Below, piece by piece: positions 35,001 to 50,000 of a stretch of DNA of 64,000 bases. The notes beneath the pieces were generated by a model. That model had not been told where the DNA came from and made no database searches. It saw only the letters and a program-made list of their open reading frames with translations. The DNA is taken from assembly GCF_032854445.1 (NCBI RefSeq), contig NC_088302.1:4645338-4709337 (forward strand), written 5' to 3'. Origin of the DNA: Liolophura sinensis (Eukaryota > Mollusca > Polyplacophora > Chitonida > Chitonidae). How positions within the stretch are numbered: the stretch's first letter is position 1; each line of letters starts with the position of its first letter. Both the position numbers and the translations under genes were made by a program.

Positions 35001-38000
35001 GGGGTTGTATCTTGAAAAGTACAGCATGTATTAACCTGAGCTTTTACATGCATATAAAACACAATGACCCCTATGCTTTGTTTGCATATTAATTACCATA
35101 AGTTATGATTCAGGATTTCAGTATTTTATGTATTGAGCTGATGTGCCTCCTACAGGTGAACTCTTTGGTAGCTTTGCTATCAAATCTAAGTTTATCATTA
35201 TCGTTATCGGTATTTTAGCTATCTTTTATGCTAATCTCACCATGTATGACAATTTCTGGCAAAAAACAAAATAATGAATTGAGATGCGGTGAGTAAAATG
35301 AAGTGGGTGGTGACTGGGAAACTAGGAATCTAGTATGATTGGCCATACGGAGGTGATTTGGTATTTCCCTGTACACAGGCAGTCAGTTGTGTCCAACATG
35401 CTTTATGCACATGATACTCTATATACATGTATTTACATACTGTATTTCACCTAAAGTTTGATATCAAAAAAGACTTTAAAATGACACCTTAGATGCCAAT
35501 ACTTAACATTTTCTGATAATAATTTACAAAAGGCTCCTATATAGGCCTGTATGGTGGAAGAATGAATCAGAGTGGAGTAATATGTGTCACTTGTTTAACG
35601 GTAAACTTTAGGTGAAATACAATCTGTATACATGTGGATGTATATATAAACTCAACAGGAAACTTGACAGTGAGCATTAATTCAGATAGAAGTCAGTTCT
35701 TGAGGATGGTGTAGAAAAAGTGTAATAGCTCGCCCATAAGGAAACACACACAACTACACATTTGTACTTTTACCTGGATCTAACCAGATTCTCAGAAGAC
35801 GGTCCTCCAACCAGACATGGATAAGGTTTGTGGAGTTTTGAAACATCTGATGGATTTTGTCTGGTTTAATGGCTTTTGTGCTCTGGCTGAGCGGGAGGGT
35901 GTTACCAAAGATCAGAAGGGGCCACCTTCGCAAGGCTTGGGGGATTTATGATGGTATTTTTCAAAGATAGGTTTGTTTATATTGCATTTTTATACACCCT
36001 AATTCGTCACACGAACGAGGTATTTTCATTGCAGTTTATGCACATTTTTAAGTTGCTTTTGAAGACAAGACTATGTTGATTTGATTGGCCAATTTCAAGG
36101 CTTCACAGAAAGTGTAATTTTCTCAGTCTACGCATATTAATGCAGTCAGAATGTGCTTGACTGTTGAAAATTCCTGCAGTACCACATGTAACGTGCCAGT
36201 CAGACTGATATTTGTTTAACTCTTCTCACCTGACCTAATTTTAATTGGCCTTGTACTGGCAGATCAGTGTTACATGTCATTTCAAGCCCTGTTTAATAAT
36301 TCCACTAGTTTTAAGACAAACATGTAGCTATATTGTCTGATGTGTGTTCATGTCAACATCACCATGTATTGATATCACTAGGTTAAGTCATACTGTTAAA
36401 TTGCTCATATGTTCATGCATAATTTATTCTGTAATTCTTCAACCTTTTCGCAGGTTTGCAAGGTTTTTTTTCAAGCATAATCTGAAGTCCTGAAATTGGC
36501 CAGTCCAACCAATGTAGTTTTGTCAGGTGAAAATTAAAATGTTATATGTTTGATGTTACACAACTGACCCTTCAGAGAGGCCCTGACCAAAATTTTTTCT
36601 TTTTCTTATTTTTACAGGTGACAAATTTTTTGTTTTATTTCCTTTAAATACTTAGGGTATTTTTGCCTATCATTTTAAACGTCACTCTATTTCCAGGTGA
36701 CAGGCGCTCTTCCGAGATATAAAATTTCCTCTCATGCTGTTGAGCAAAGTCGGCCTTATAGCACTTTGAAGTGTGTGTAGCATCCAATACCCATTGATCA
36801 AGATGCCTATAGAGCGTTTTCACCTGTATCCATTGGGATACCTGTAAATTTCTTGGAGGACGTATACTGTTCTGAACTGATGACTTGTGTCCTTGTGTTT
36901 CCATAGGGTGTCCAGATTTCAAATTAATTGCTCATTTTGTGAGATAATCATTGTTAAATGTTCAAGGAAATTTTGTATACATCGTAGATATCAGTGTCAT
37001 ATGATGGCAAAATGTAGAATTCTCTGTGATGCCAAAATATTGCCACGCTATACCTTAAAAACACACCTGGTGAAATATAATTGCTGAGAATTGTGTGGTT
37101 CTGGTTATAGCCATGGTATTTCCACAAACACTGACGAAATGTGGACAGAGGCCTATCCCTTGTGCCTCCAAGGGCAGGTCGCTCAAGCTGAGGCTCTATG
37201 TGTAGCCTACTTGTGTAGATCCCCTAGTATATTTTTTGTAAATTGAATTAATTCAGTCATGGACTGGTATAACCATGGTGACAAATTGAGACCTTACACC
37301 ATAATATCTGCTGTAACCAGTCCAAAAGTTTTGTTTTAAGCATATGTTATCAAAGAATCTCCAACATTTAAATTGGCTCCATTCCCAGCTTAAATTTAAA
37401 TTGGCATCCACTGTTGTGTTACTCTGATTTCACAGTGTCAGATGCCCCCACTTGAGCCCCTTCTGTTGGCAAGAAAAAATACCCTTCGGGAGATCCCAAC
37501 ATTTTAAGAGAGGCCATTCAGGTGTGGGGATACCTTTTCTATGCTAGGTATCAGGTAGCTGGGAATTTATTGGTATGGATTCTGAAAGAGTCCTTGACAT
37601 CACCTCTGCCAGATGCCAAGAAAACTTGGCTAGAAAATGTACCTGTTTATTGATACATTGTTGTGAAGTGGATGTTGTAAATGGATGCAGGGAAGTTTAC
37701 ATACAAGGACAAAGATGATATGTCTCATCCTTTAATCTTCATGTAACACAACCTGATTTTGGCTCTATTCTTCTTGATGTATTATTATTTTGGACAGTGT
37801 AAATAAGGTCAGAGCTGGTAATCTGATCTGAGGCTCACTTGGGTGCTTACATGCATCATACTTTTAGACAGACATGTGCATTGAATGCTGTATTGAGGAC
37901 AGAATAAATGTTTGAGCCTTCCCAAAGCTTAATTAAAATAGGAAATTTAGTCAAATGGAAACAGATTTCTGAGCATAGATTTATTTTACTAGCTTTGAAA

Positions 38001-41000
38001 ATTGTTGGTCTGAAAAGAATCTGGTCACCAGGCTCCGCTTCACATCAAAAGTATCAGCTGGACACGATGTTGGTTATATTTTCACATGCTGACCCCCTCT
38101 GTACAGGAGGTGAAAGCAACTGCTGACTTCATAGCTGACCTACGTACCCTCTTTTGTTATTAAGGGCTTGTAACATCAAACCAACAAGATTGTAATTTTG
38201 GCCTCACCAAAACATATCATAAATATGCATATATAACACTGAAAATGTTGACGAATTAGGGTACAGGTAATTAGTGTTACATGTGGCCTCTTGTTACATG
38301 TGGCCTCTTGTTACAAGTGGCCTCTTGTTAACAGGACTACCATTTGATTTGTCTCCCTTTTTGTGAAAAAGTTGAGCACTTTAGACCAGTAGGCTTTAAA
38401 ACAATTTCATAGCAATATCAGGACAATTTTCTCATAAGTTTTGGCACTTAGATAAATGTCAGAAAAGGCAAATGTACAAGGATTATGACACATCCAGTCC
38501 TTTAGTCCAGCATAGTTAATTACGATCTTACTCAAAAACAGTTTTTTTCCACTTTGCGACACAAGGGACTATCCTAATTTTGCAACCTTTTCGTATGTGA
38601 TAGAGCTACTTTAGTGTAATTTATGCAAGCTTTTGTGTGGATTTAGGAGACAGAAAACTACATTGGTTGGACTGGTCATTTTCAGGACTTCACATTGACA
38701 ACAAGTGTAATTTTATCAGTCAACACAGGCTAATGCCTTCAGAATATGCTTGAAAGAACACCTTGCAAACATGTGAAAAGGCTAGAAAAGGGAAGAATTA
38801 CAGTAGGATAAAATGGAACAATTCATAGACATGTCTTAGCCGGTGCTTTGTACCTGGAAGACTTGCAGCTGTGCAGTGCGATGTATTGTGTTGCTTGTCA
38901 GATTAGCATGTTACCAATTCTGACGTCATGGTGAGTAACACTATTGAGTAATGTCACATATCATTTGTTAGACCTCTGCAAAGTTTTGATGGAAAGCTTG
39001 TTGTCTACCCCTAGATAGACTTTCTTAGAAGTGCTCTGAACCTATTATGTTGAAAAACAGGTCAAATTAAAAATTCATATATTTGAGTAGAATAATATTG
39101 TTTTAGATACAGCGTGGTATACGGATTACAAGCATGTAACTTGGTCATGGTATTATCCAGAAGTGATATCAAAACTGAAAGTGATTTTATATCTTTTATA
39201 AATGATCTTAGAGACAGAAAGGCATCACTCTTTTAGTACTACCCCAGTGAAAGGAGACAAGATTTATTCAACTGGAAGTGACCTCATCGAAACATTTAGT
39301 GATAATATATTGTTGGCAAATCATTCCAGAGACGTGGAAGGAACTCCATTTGATATCCTGATAAATCATATGCAAATAGTTATTAAAAACTGATGGTCTA
39401 TTAGAATATGCGAATCGTAGGAAAACAAATGTTACAAATATGCAGACTTAATTATTGATTGCTGAACTTCTATGGAAACAATATTGTTGGACTTGCTTTT
39501 CGTTAAGTTGAACCTGGTCGAAAATACCATTATAAAGTTGAATCTGATTGAACTTACACCATTTGTTAAATTGGTACAAATGGTTTAAGCTTACCATTTC
39601 TAAATTGGGGCCTGAGTAAAACATAGGCATACATGTATCATCTGAAAGGTTCACCCTGACTGACCTTGATACCAGCCCTAATCTACCTCCAGGTGTTGCA
39701 TGGCAGGTACTCTTTTTTTTTTTTTTTTATTCCACGTTAAAAAGTTGAGGGGGCTAATTTTGGAATATTTTGTTTAAACAAGACATTTTTTCATTGGTTT
39801 TTGGAAGGGCAGCATCCTGACATAGGATTGTGAATTAATCTAGATTAGGTCCTGCTTACCATTTGTGAATATGACCCTGAATGGGCCTACAATTGGTGAA
39901 GTTGATCTGAATGGAAAATGATCAGACCAAACTATTTATATTTGATTGGCCAACCATTTCTAAATTTGAACTTGACTAAAATGGATTAAATGTAACATTA
40001 TTTACAAATTGAACATCTTAATTAAAAATTAAACTTAAAATTTTACTCCCACTAAACTGACCCCAATCCGTTTGAACGTTGCTGGGTCATTTCCAAATTC
40101 CACTGAATTAGAGGAAAGACCTCTAAAATTCAAATTACTGAATATACCTCTTAAAGCTTTGCATAAATATACTGGTACTTTCATGTCTTTTGTTAGATAT
40201 TTATGAAGAGAGTTAAAGGTGTTCAAACATTTGAACTGTAAGGTGTGTTTTATTGACTATACTAGCAGAATCTAGGAACTCTGACGTCACAGGAAATTTT
40301 TCCAACTCTAATCGCGACATTGAATGTTGGAATAACCCTTTTTACCCGTGAGTAAAAGATTACTGATAAAAGATTCCCCAAAATTCCTTCCTTCTGGTGA
40401 ACATCAGGAAAAGAGGTGATGTGACGTCAGAGTTCCTAGATATTGTCAATATGGCTCATAAAACCCACCCTACTATTCACATATTTGAATGCCTTTCAAC
40501 ATCCTTAAAAAAATGTGAAAAAATAAATGAAAGTATTTTTAAGCGTAGTTTTCAGTTGTCTGTACGATGAACCTTCCTTTACATTTTAGCTTTCTTTACC
40601 TGAAACTTGTGAATGTTTTCCCATGTGGACATCGAATAATATATGATTTGGTTTTTACTCTGTAGACATACTGTCTTGTTCTTATGTTTACATAGATATA
40701 CATACACATGGACGTATTATTTTGTTGGTGCATTCTAGTTGAAGTTTTGATAGAGCTATTACTGTGGAATATGAATGAGATGCAGAGACTTACCTGGCCC
40801 AATTTTCTCCAGGTTAATTTATGCCCCCCCTTCCTACATGTAGCTCATGACAACCTGGCTTTTGTGTCAGTGGTTGAAAACTTGTATCTTCACCTCACTA
40901 CTACAGTGTGTAAATTTGAAATGAGTAATGAAGATCACTTCGTAAGAGGAATGTTGAGAGCTGATGAAAATGTTAAATAAGGGGAAACAACTCTTGCACG

Positions 41001-44000
41001 ACACAGTGGGCTGACATCTGTGAATCGGATATAAGGTAGTATATACAGCTGCATGTTTGTATACATTTAGTTGGCATTGGCCTGGTTCTTCGGGTGTAAT
41101 AGTGTGAATTAATAGAGATTAAGTTGTGATAAATACGATATATTTACATCTGGCAGAACTGTGGGATGTATTGGTTTTTATTTCGCATTCAGAATTAACC
41201 ATTAAATTCAAGTACAACATGTGTGTAAATAGCTTGCCTGGATTTCAGTTCAGGGGCGCGTTCTACACAGCAGTCGCAGGCGCAATTTCCATGACAACAT
41301 TCAGTGAATAGATACGTCACCATGGTAAATGTGCTTGAGGCAACTTTGCGACAGCTTTGTAGAACATGCCCCTGGAGTGTAAAGGGTGAAGGGAGTATTA
41401 ATAGAGTTTCAAGTTCGAACTCTTGTATTGTTTAACAGGAAAAATGACCTACTGTATCATTTGTCTTAAATGTCAGGCAACTATTTCAGGGTCACATTTA
41501 CTATAAAGTACATGGGCGTCTGAAAAACATTTCGCAAAATGTTATTTCGGGGAGACAGTGGCAAATATTAAGGAGCTAAATGTCTGTAAACTTAAGAAGT
41601 TTGTTAAGAAGAGGTGTCTTTTGTGGCTGTGGAACACCGTAAGATCGTAAGTGATGGGTAAATTAATGTCAACATAGGTTGCCTAACATTTTTCACAAGT
41701 CATATGATTACACAGGAGGACTGTTTTAGCCTCAAAACTCCTCTGTTGTAACACACCTCAGAATCTCACATTCAAAAAAACAGAAATTAAAAAAAAAAAA
41801 TTAAGTCTAAATGAAAAAGAACATAAGGGTTTAAACATGCTAAAAGGTTGAGAACATCATTTAATATGTTCTTATACAACATGGTGTCAGAAAAAAGGCA
41901 TAAAGAAAGCATGTTTCTGTTTCTGGATAATGCTTCAAGACAAGTGTTGCATTTTTACCACATGTTCATTATAAATAAGGAAAGCAATCCATGCTTTTTG
42001 TATCTCATTTCATGTCCCTTTACCCTATTTAGAAAATGCAGTAGTCTGGAAATGAAGTAAACCTACCTGCTGCAGAATTAATGCACTTTGGTACATGTGC
42101 CTCCACAGAGTGAAAAGTAAAGTAAGAAAATGTTTTAACAGTGTGGCGATAAAGGCTGCTCAACGTGCTACAGACTTACAGTAATGGAGTTGAGTCAGTG
42201 AATGCTCAGGGTTTGAGTGTTTAGAGTGCATATATGTGCTTCCTGTTACAAATAGTGGGGGGTGAAGCTTTTTACCTTTATTGAGATTTCTGTCCTGTTG
42301 TAGTGCGGGCAGAGTATGCTGATGTTGTGAAATTCTGGGTACAGTTTCTGACACAGAAACTAACATACTCCTCTCAGCTCCTGATAAAATCCTGTGAAGG
42401 CTATCCCACCTTGTGGCTGTCGTGCTTGATAATTACTTACCTGTGCTAATTATATACATGAATGGCTTAATTCATTCTCCAATAAGAAATTGTACCTGTC
42501 TCTGTGTCAGATCAAGCAGGCAGGATTATTTTGTAACCCATATGCATGACAATTCAGGAATATTAATGAAGCACTGTTAGCTTTAGTGACTTAAATTACG
42601 TCGGTATGTAGTATGTGGCTGCAATCCTGCTAGTACTAGTCCACATGGAGTGAGATCAAGCATTAAATCCACCAAAAATAGATGGCGTGTGATATTCTGG
42701 GCGACTGAAATCATGTGGGGAATTGCCCCCAGGGCAGCAATCTGAGCTCTAAAATAGGTTGGTTTGTCTCGACACTCTGAAGAAAAACTTTGTGGGCATC
42801 AGTTAGCGCATAGGTGTGTGTGAGTGATGACGAATAGCAAGGGTGATTCAGGTGTGTAGGCAAGAATGTTGGTCTTTGTGTGGGTCAGTAACGCAAGTTT
42901 ATTGTGCAGGTGAGTTTCCAGTTTTTATGTATTTGATTGGCTGGCGTGGTGGAGTGATTGTCACAGGGTACTGGCTCATGTAGGGTTACAGGAAGGTTGG
43001 GGGTGGGGAGGGTAGTTGGTGGTATCAGTTTTCCATTTTGTCATGTGTCTTGTCTTTGATACATATACAACCACAGTGTACACTTGTCAGGAATAGACCT
43101 TTGATATTGAGTCACCAAAGGACTAGGTCCACACTTCATCTAAAGATGATGGTCAACTCAAGGCTAGCAAAGGTAATGTTTTAAAAACAATTTGAAAGTA
43201 ACTGTGTAAAAACATTGCCAGTAGTTTTGAACGCGGCTTGTGTATTTGTTTTGTATATTGATATTTTTATATCTTCCTGTGTTCATTTATTTTCTTTTGA
43301 GGTACATATATTACAAGTTACAGACAAAAGGTTGGTTATGATGCACTGTGTACATAAGCAGGGCGCGCAAAATCGTTAGCCTGACATCCTGGGACAGATT
43401 TTCTAGGCTACTAGAAATTGACAGCATGCTGCCCAACAGGCTGCCAGATTTTTGCAGCAATTGCAGAGGTTCATCCATGTTACCTTGCTTGGCAAATCTT
43501 CTTGAGTGCGATGTGAAACATCCATCAAACAAATAAATTTGATGGTAGTCAGTGAACAGTATAGGGACACTTAGAAATGAAATGATAATCTGAAGCATAA
43601 AAACAGACATTTTCTTGAATGTAGCTGTAGTGACTGTCATGAATGATCAGATACATGGATCTGTTTGGAAAACTGAAAATTTCAGTAAGTGAAGAAAATT
43701 AGATAATGAATGCAGATCATTACTGCAAATCTTGTTGTTCTACATGTGTCTGAAAGAAATCGGGGCTACCAAAGGGATACCTGATTATTTCAGATTTTGT
43801 GCACCCTAATAAGCTACTGGTAATGGGTTAGATACAGGCTTACAGTCTACAAGTATCCAACTCCACACTGTTGCTGAATGGTTATTATGGAATGTATAAC
43901 TCGTATTTGCCACAGTTTATGTCCACAGAAAGTATGTGGAAAGCCACTGTAGTCACACAATGGGATAATTGGTGTTAGATAGTGATGATTGGTAAAATGC

Positions 44001-47000
44001 AGTAGAGTTAAACAAGCTAGTTCATGTGCTAGCGGTGGCACGTTAGCGCAGCACATTAACCCAGAAGCCTCTTACCAATGCAATCGGTGTGAGTTTAAAG
44101 CCAGCTATTCAGGTCGTGGATTTCCTGATTTTATCTGATTATAATCCTTGCTGCCGTCATATACATGAAATATTCTTTGGTATGGCATTAAACACCTGTA
44201 AAGTAAAATGCAAACAGATGTCAGCATGAATGTACATGTACTACTCTTGTATATTTACAAGGTGTGTGTATTTATTTGGCGAGTATGATTTGGTTGATGA
44301 TTTAATCATGTCTTGAATAGAGAGTGATTACCATTCACCTGATCTCACATGTGCATGATAAATATACATGTACACACCTGTACTTCACATTCTGACTGAG
44401 ACCTTCGTTTCTTTTGTGGTGGAGGATATTTCTAATTTTAAATTTAATGTGTCACGTAATAATGCCATTAATCTTAATTATATGATTGTAAGCTATAGTT
44501 ATCAGATCTTCATCAACAGAAACGTACACGCTTCGGCTGTATTAAAGCTGCATGTATTTATAAGCTGTCACACTTGAGCTCTTCATCAGTGTAGGAATGA
44601 ATAAATGTATATCTGAATGCCTGTTCTATTTTAATGCTCCTTATCTCAAGCTTAATTATGCCCTCCTATCATATTAATTACATGTGATTGCTTAATGAAC
44701 ATTCAGCTCTTTGATCCACATGTACAGGTACAGTGCAGTACAAAAATCACACACATAAAAAGTTCAGAGCCATAAAGCTTTGATAATCTTTCTACTGTAT
44801 TTTTCCCCATTTCATTGTTAAAATCTTTTGTTTTGAATGGGAAGGTGTTTTTTTTTCTTATTTAAATGTTTGTGAATGCTTGTGTTTTGAATAATTCACA
44901 ACTTAAGTGTTATTTAACTGTAAAAGAAGTAAATTATATCTTCTGTAAACAAGGAGAATCAGGCAAGATGCAAAGTTAAACATGTCTGCTGGATGAATGT
45001 TAAGGCAGCCAAACAACCAAGGATTTTCTCCTGGGTGTATGAGAATCTTATTGTAAGGTGATGTTTTGTTTTCTGCTTGTCTGCATATGTACATATAAAC
45101 AATAATAAAATCACACTCATTTCTTGATATGACATCTCTGTGTACTCATGCCCATGTGTGTCACTCACTTGAGATCTGTTTTTGCCATGCAGTTACATGT
45201 ATATTGACTCTCCGGAGATAGCAAACTTTTTGTTGTTTTTACCATGTTTGATGTTTAATGCATTTGATTTTATACCAAAGCATTAAAAAGTTTGTCCCAT
45301 CAGGATAACTTTTTCACGATATGGCTTCTCCCATCAAGGTTCATGTGGGGCCTTGAAAAGCCTGGAAAATCTGGTCCTTTTCTAGCTGGGTTTGGGAAAG
45401 CTATGAAATTATTTACACAACCAACCCAAGCTCTTGGTTACTTGGTATGGTGATACTCTCTTCAGGAATCTACTTCAATGCACTGATGAGTGGATGTGAA
45501 AGTTATTTTACATTGCTCCAAGCTTACACGAGTGTAGAATATTTAATCCCAGTAGCCTGGAAACTGTGAATTTTTAGTCTGGAAAATCCCAGATTTGGAA
45601 TGTTCTCCCTCCCTAAAATAATTATGTGCTTTGAATGGCATTGTGAACATTGTCCTTTATGCACAGGAATTCTTTGTTTGTTTGTTTTTATTTACCTGTT
45701 TTAATGCCGTACTCAAGAATTTTTCACTTTTACGGTGGTGGTCAGTTTTATGTATGAAGGAATTGGAAGTAAACTGCAGACCTTCGGTAAGCTACTGTCA
45801 AACTTTCCAAGATGTAATACAGATGTGCACACCATATTGGTGGAAGACAAGTGATCTTCGGCAAAACTTAACAAGGCTCAACAAGCAGCAAGAATAGGGC
45901 AATTTACAAATTCCTTGCCCAAGTCTTTGATTCAACCCGTGCCATCAATGTGAGACAAAGCGATTGAAAGACAAGTGCCTCTTACTATTGACTGAAAGAC
46001 AAGTGCCTCTTTCCACTAATCCATACATTTTTCAGACAGTTAAAGCTATGGTTTTCTCCTCTTTTGAGATTGCTCTTATGGCCATATGTTCATCTATTGT
46101 CTCTTAAATTTGAGAAAAGAACATATGGACAAGCTTTTATAGTGCACATAACACTGTGAGTGTGCGGATTGTCATTTCAAGCATTTTGACTGGCTTCATC
46201 ACAGTATGCTGTGACTGAGCAGGGTGTCCTGTCTGGTGTCAGTATGCTGTGACTGGGTGAGATGTCCTGTTTGGTGTCATTATGTTTGACTGGGTGAGAT
46301 GTCATGTCTGGCATCAGTATGGTGTCACTGGGCAGGGTGTCCTGTCTGGTGTCAGAATTCTGTAACTGGGTGAGATGTCCTGTTTGGTGTCAGTATATTT
46401 GCCTGGGTGAGGTGTCCTGTCTGGCATCAGTATGCTGTCACTGGGCGGAGTGTCCTGTTTGGTGTCAGTATGCTGTGACTGGGTGAGATGTCCGGTCTGG
46501 TGTCAGTATGTTTGACTGGGTGAGGTGTCCTGTCTGGCATCAGTATGCTGTCACTGGGCGGGATGTCCTGTCTGGTGTCAGTATGCTGTAAATGGGTGAG
46601 ATGTCCTGTTTGGTGTCAGTATGTTTGACTGGGTGAGGTGTCCTGTCTGGCATCAGTATGCTGTCACTGGGCGGGGTGTCCTGTTTAGTGTCAGTATGCT
46701 GTGACTGGCTGAGATGTCCGGTTTGGTGTCAGTATGCTGTCACTGGGCGGGGTGTCCTGTTTAGTGTCAGTATGCTGTGACTGGGTGAGATGTCCGGTTT
46801 GGTGTCAGTATGTTTAACTGGGTGAGGTGTCCTGTCTGGCATCAGTATGCTGTCACTGGGCGGAGTGTCCTGTCTGGTGTCAGTATGTTTGACTGGGTGA
46901 GGTGTCCTGTCTGGCATCAGTATGCTCTGACTGGGTGAGGTGTCCTGTCTGGCATCAGTATGCTGTGACTGGGCGGGGTGTCCTATCTGGTGTCAGTATG

Positions 47001-50000
47001 CTGTGACTGGGTTGGATGTCCTCTCTGGTGTCAGTACCCTGTAAATGGGTGGGGTGTCCTGTCTGGTGTCAGTATGCTGTGACTGGTCGGAGTGTCCTGT
47101 CTGGTGTCAGTATGCTGGGACTGGGTGGGGTGTCCTGTCTGGTGTCAGTATGCTGTGACTGGGCGGGGTGTCCTATCTGGCATCAGTATGCTGTGATTGG
47201 GTGGGGTGCCCTGTCTGTGTCAGTACGCTGTGATCGCGTGGGGTGTCCTGTCTGGCATCAGTATGCTGTGACTGGCCGGGTGTCCTATCTGGTGTCAGTA
47301 TGCTGTGACTGGGTTGGATGTCCTCTCTGGTGTCAGTACCCTGTAAATGGGTGGGGTGTCCTGTCTGGTGTCAGTATGCTGTAACTGAGTGGTCATGTCT
47401 GTCTGTTATTTTGGTATTCTGTAGTGATGTAATGTTCTAAATATGATAATACATGATGTACAGATATGTAAATCCAGTACAGGATCATGCAAATTAGTGT
47501 AGGTGCAAGTGGTAAGTGTGCCAATGTGGACTTGTCTGACAGGTGTGCTGTGTGAAGCCAGAGATTACTCATTGTATTTGGAAATGCCATGTGTCAGGAA
47601 GAAGGTAATGATAGCGAACATGTGTGTGAGGAGATGTTGATTACACATTGTGGAGACTTGGTAAAGGCTTGTCTACTCAATTAAAAAAAAATGGCTCTCA
47701 AAACTAAAATTATAGGAGAGACACAGTGTAGAGACTAAGCGATGATCTCTTCGGCACTGATTACTGCTTGCACAACAGCATACACCTGTATGCAATTACT
47801 CAGGCATAGACCACGTGCAAACTACTGGCCCCGATAGCACAGCTGGTAGAGCGTCCGCTTCGGGAGCGGTATATCAAGGGCCAATCCTGGGTCAAGTGAC
47901 ACCTAAGACCTTAAAAGAGGAAGTTGTAGCTTCCTCGCTTGACGTTCAGCATGAAAGGGATAGTGCAACGACTGGTTGACCCGTATCAGTATAATGGCTC
48001 GGGCAGGGCGGCTTACTTGCGATCGGTAAGGTGTCTCAGTGAAGCACCACTAGATAAAAGAGCGGTGGAAATCCGTCCTACAAGGAGGAGGCACATTACA
48101 TGCACTCTAAGGATTCCTTCGTCATCATATGACTGAAAAGTTAAGTGCGACGTTAAACCCCAAGCTTTCACTCACTCACTCACCAGGTGCAAAGTAACTC
48201 TTTAATGTGTGTGTGGGTTTATGATTAGATCTGAGTGTTCTTTCTTGCAGCTGTCTAGTTGTAAATGTCAAATAGTATAGTGCTTGTATCTTCATTGAAC
48301 ATTGATTTACGTGTACCGTTTCAGAGAATAACTCACAAAATTACTTGATGTTTAGACTTCATTTCATGTTACCGCTTTTTGTGTGATTGGTTTAACCTGG
48401 ATGCAAGATTGCGTAATATCAACACAGACCTACTTTCTAAGAGGACTTGTACCAGTTTAGCCAGTAAACATGTAAACACATTATACCAGGAAGAATTAAT
48501 CCTTTCACAACTACCGTGTTACACATAGGGTAACCAGAGGACAAATGAGAAAACTGCTCTAAAGCACAGTGAGCAATATCTGTGTCTTCCTACACACATA
48601 AGACTGCCTTTGTAACTGAAACAGGATAACAACCTTGTTTATGGCTTAAGGCATTACTGATCATAAAACTGATCTATTCATTCACTGTAAATCTTCCAAA
48701 CGTGCTGAGTGTGAGACAGTCTGAACTTTCATAAGTATGTCAAGCTCCTTGTTTGACACTGTTGTGTTTCATTCCCTGTGAACTGTGTGTATGATATGTA
48801 CATATACCAGTCTGAGAGATGGTCTTGTTAGGCCAGGGTGTAGACAGGTAAGTTACGCGTTATTTTGATGGTACAGGTGTTATTTACAATAATTGAAATG
48901 GCAATTTAACGTGGTATGCTATGACACCATTGACTAATTCATAAAGCTGTACAAAGCTTTGATTCCCTCATACATAAAGCTTTGATTCCCTCATACATAA
49001 AGCTGCACAAAGGTTTGATTCCCTCGTACATAAAGCTGTACAAAGCTTTGATTCCCTCGTACATAAAGCTGTACAAAGCTTTGATTCCCTCATACATAAA
49101 GCTTTGATTCCCTCATACATAAAGCTGCACAAAGGTTTGATTCCCTCATATATAAGGCTACACAAAGCTTTGATTCCCTCATACACAAAGCTTTGATTCC
49201 CTCATACATGAAGCTGCACAAAGCTTTGATTCCCTCATACACAAAGCTTTGATTCCCTCATACATAAAGCTGCACAAAGCTTTGATTCCCTCATACATAA
49301 AGCTGCACAAAGCTTTGATTCCCTCATACATAAAGCTGCACAAAGCTTTGATTCCCTCATACATAAAGCTGCACAAAGCTGTGATCCCCTCATACATAAA
49401 GCTGTACAAAGCTTTGATTCCCTCATACATAAAGCTGCACAAAGCTTTTGATTCCCTATTACATGAAGCTGCACAAAGCTTTGATTCCCTCATACATAAA
49501 GCTGTACTAAGCTTTGATCCCCTAGTACATAAAGCTGCACAAAGCTTTGATTCCCTCATACATAAAGCTGCACAAAGCTTTGATTCCCTGCACGTTCTGA
49601 GAGCCATTGTGGCAGAAAGATTTCACAGCTCATGTATGGCCATTAACTGGTAAGCGATTTTACATGAAGTTGGTTGAAGATAATTGCCTTTCACCAGAAG
49701 TCATTTATAAATTATTTGTCATATTTGATATGTGTATAAACTGTGTATCTCAGTAATGTTTTATTTCTTCATTTTTTTTTTTTTGGTTACAGAACATAGT
49801 GATTGGAGAGTACACGCAGCCTGTGGACGCGTTGTTACCGGCCAACCTGAAGAGCGTGCCTCCGTCAACCCCTAGCGATGAGGACTACTCAGAGCCGTAT
49901 GAGAGCCGCAAACTTTTAGAAGGTGAGAATTCTCCTGTTATTCCATAGAACAAATGTTAAATAATTGATTGCATGATGACACACACATTGCAATACATGA

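Noticed and set aside
49179-49653. Frames of 134-142 codons on both strands with an 11-residue repeat
   Set aside because: Produced by the 33-bp tandem array, which keeps all frames open; not proteins.
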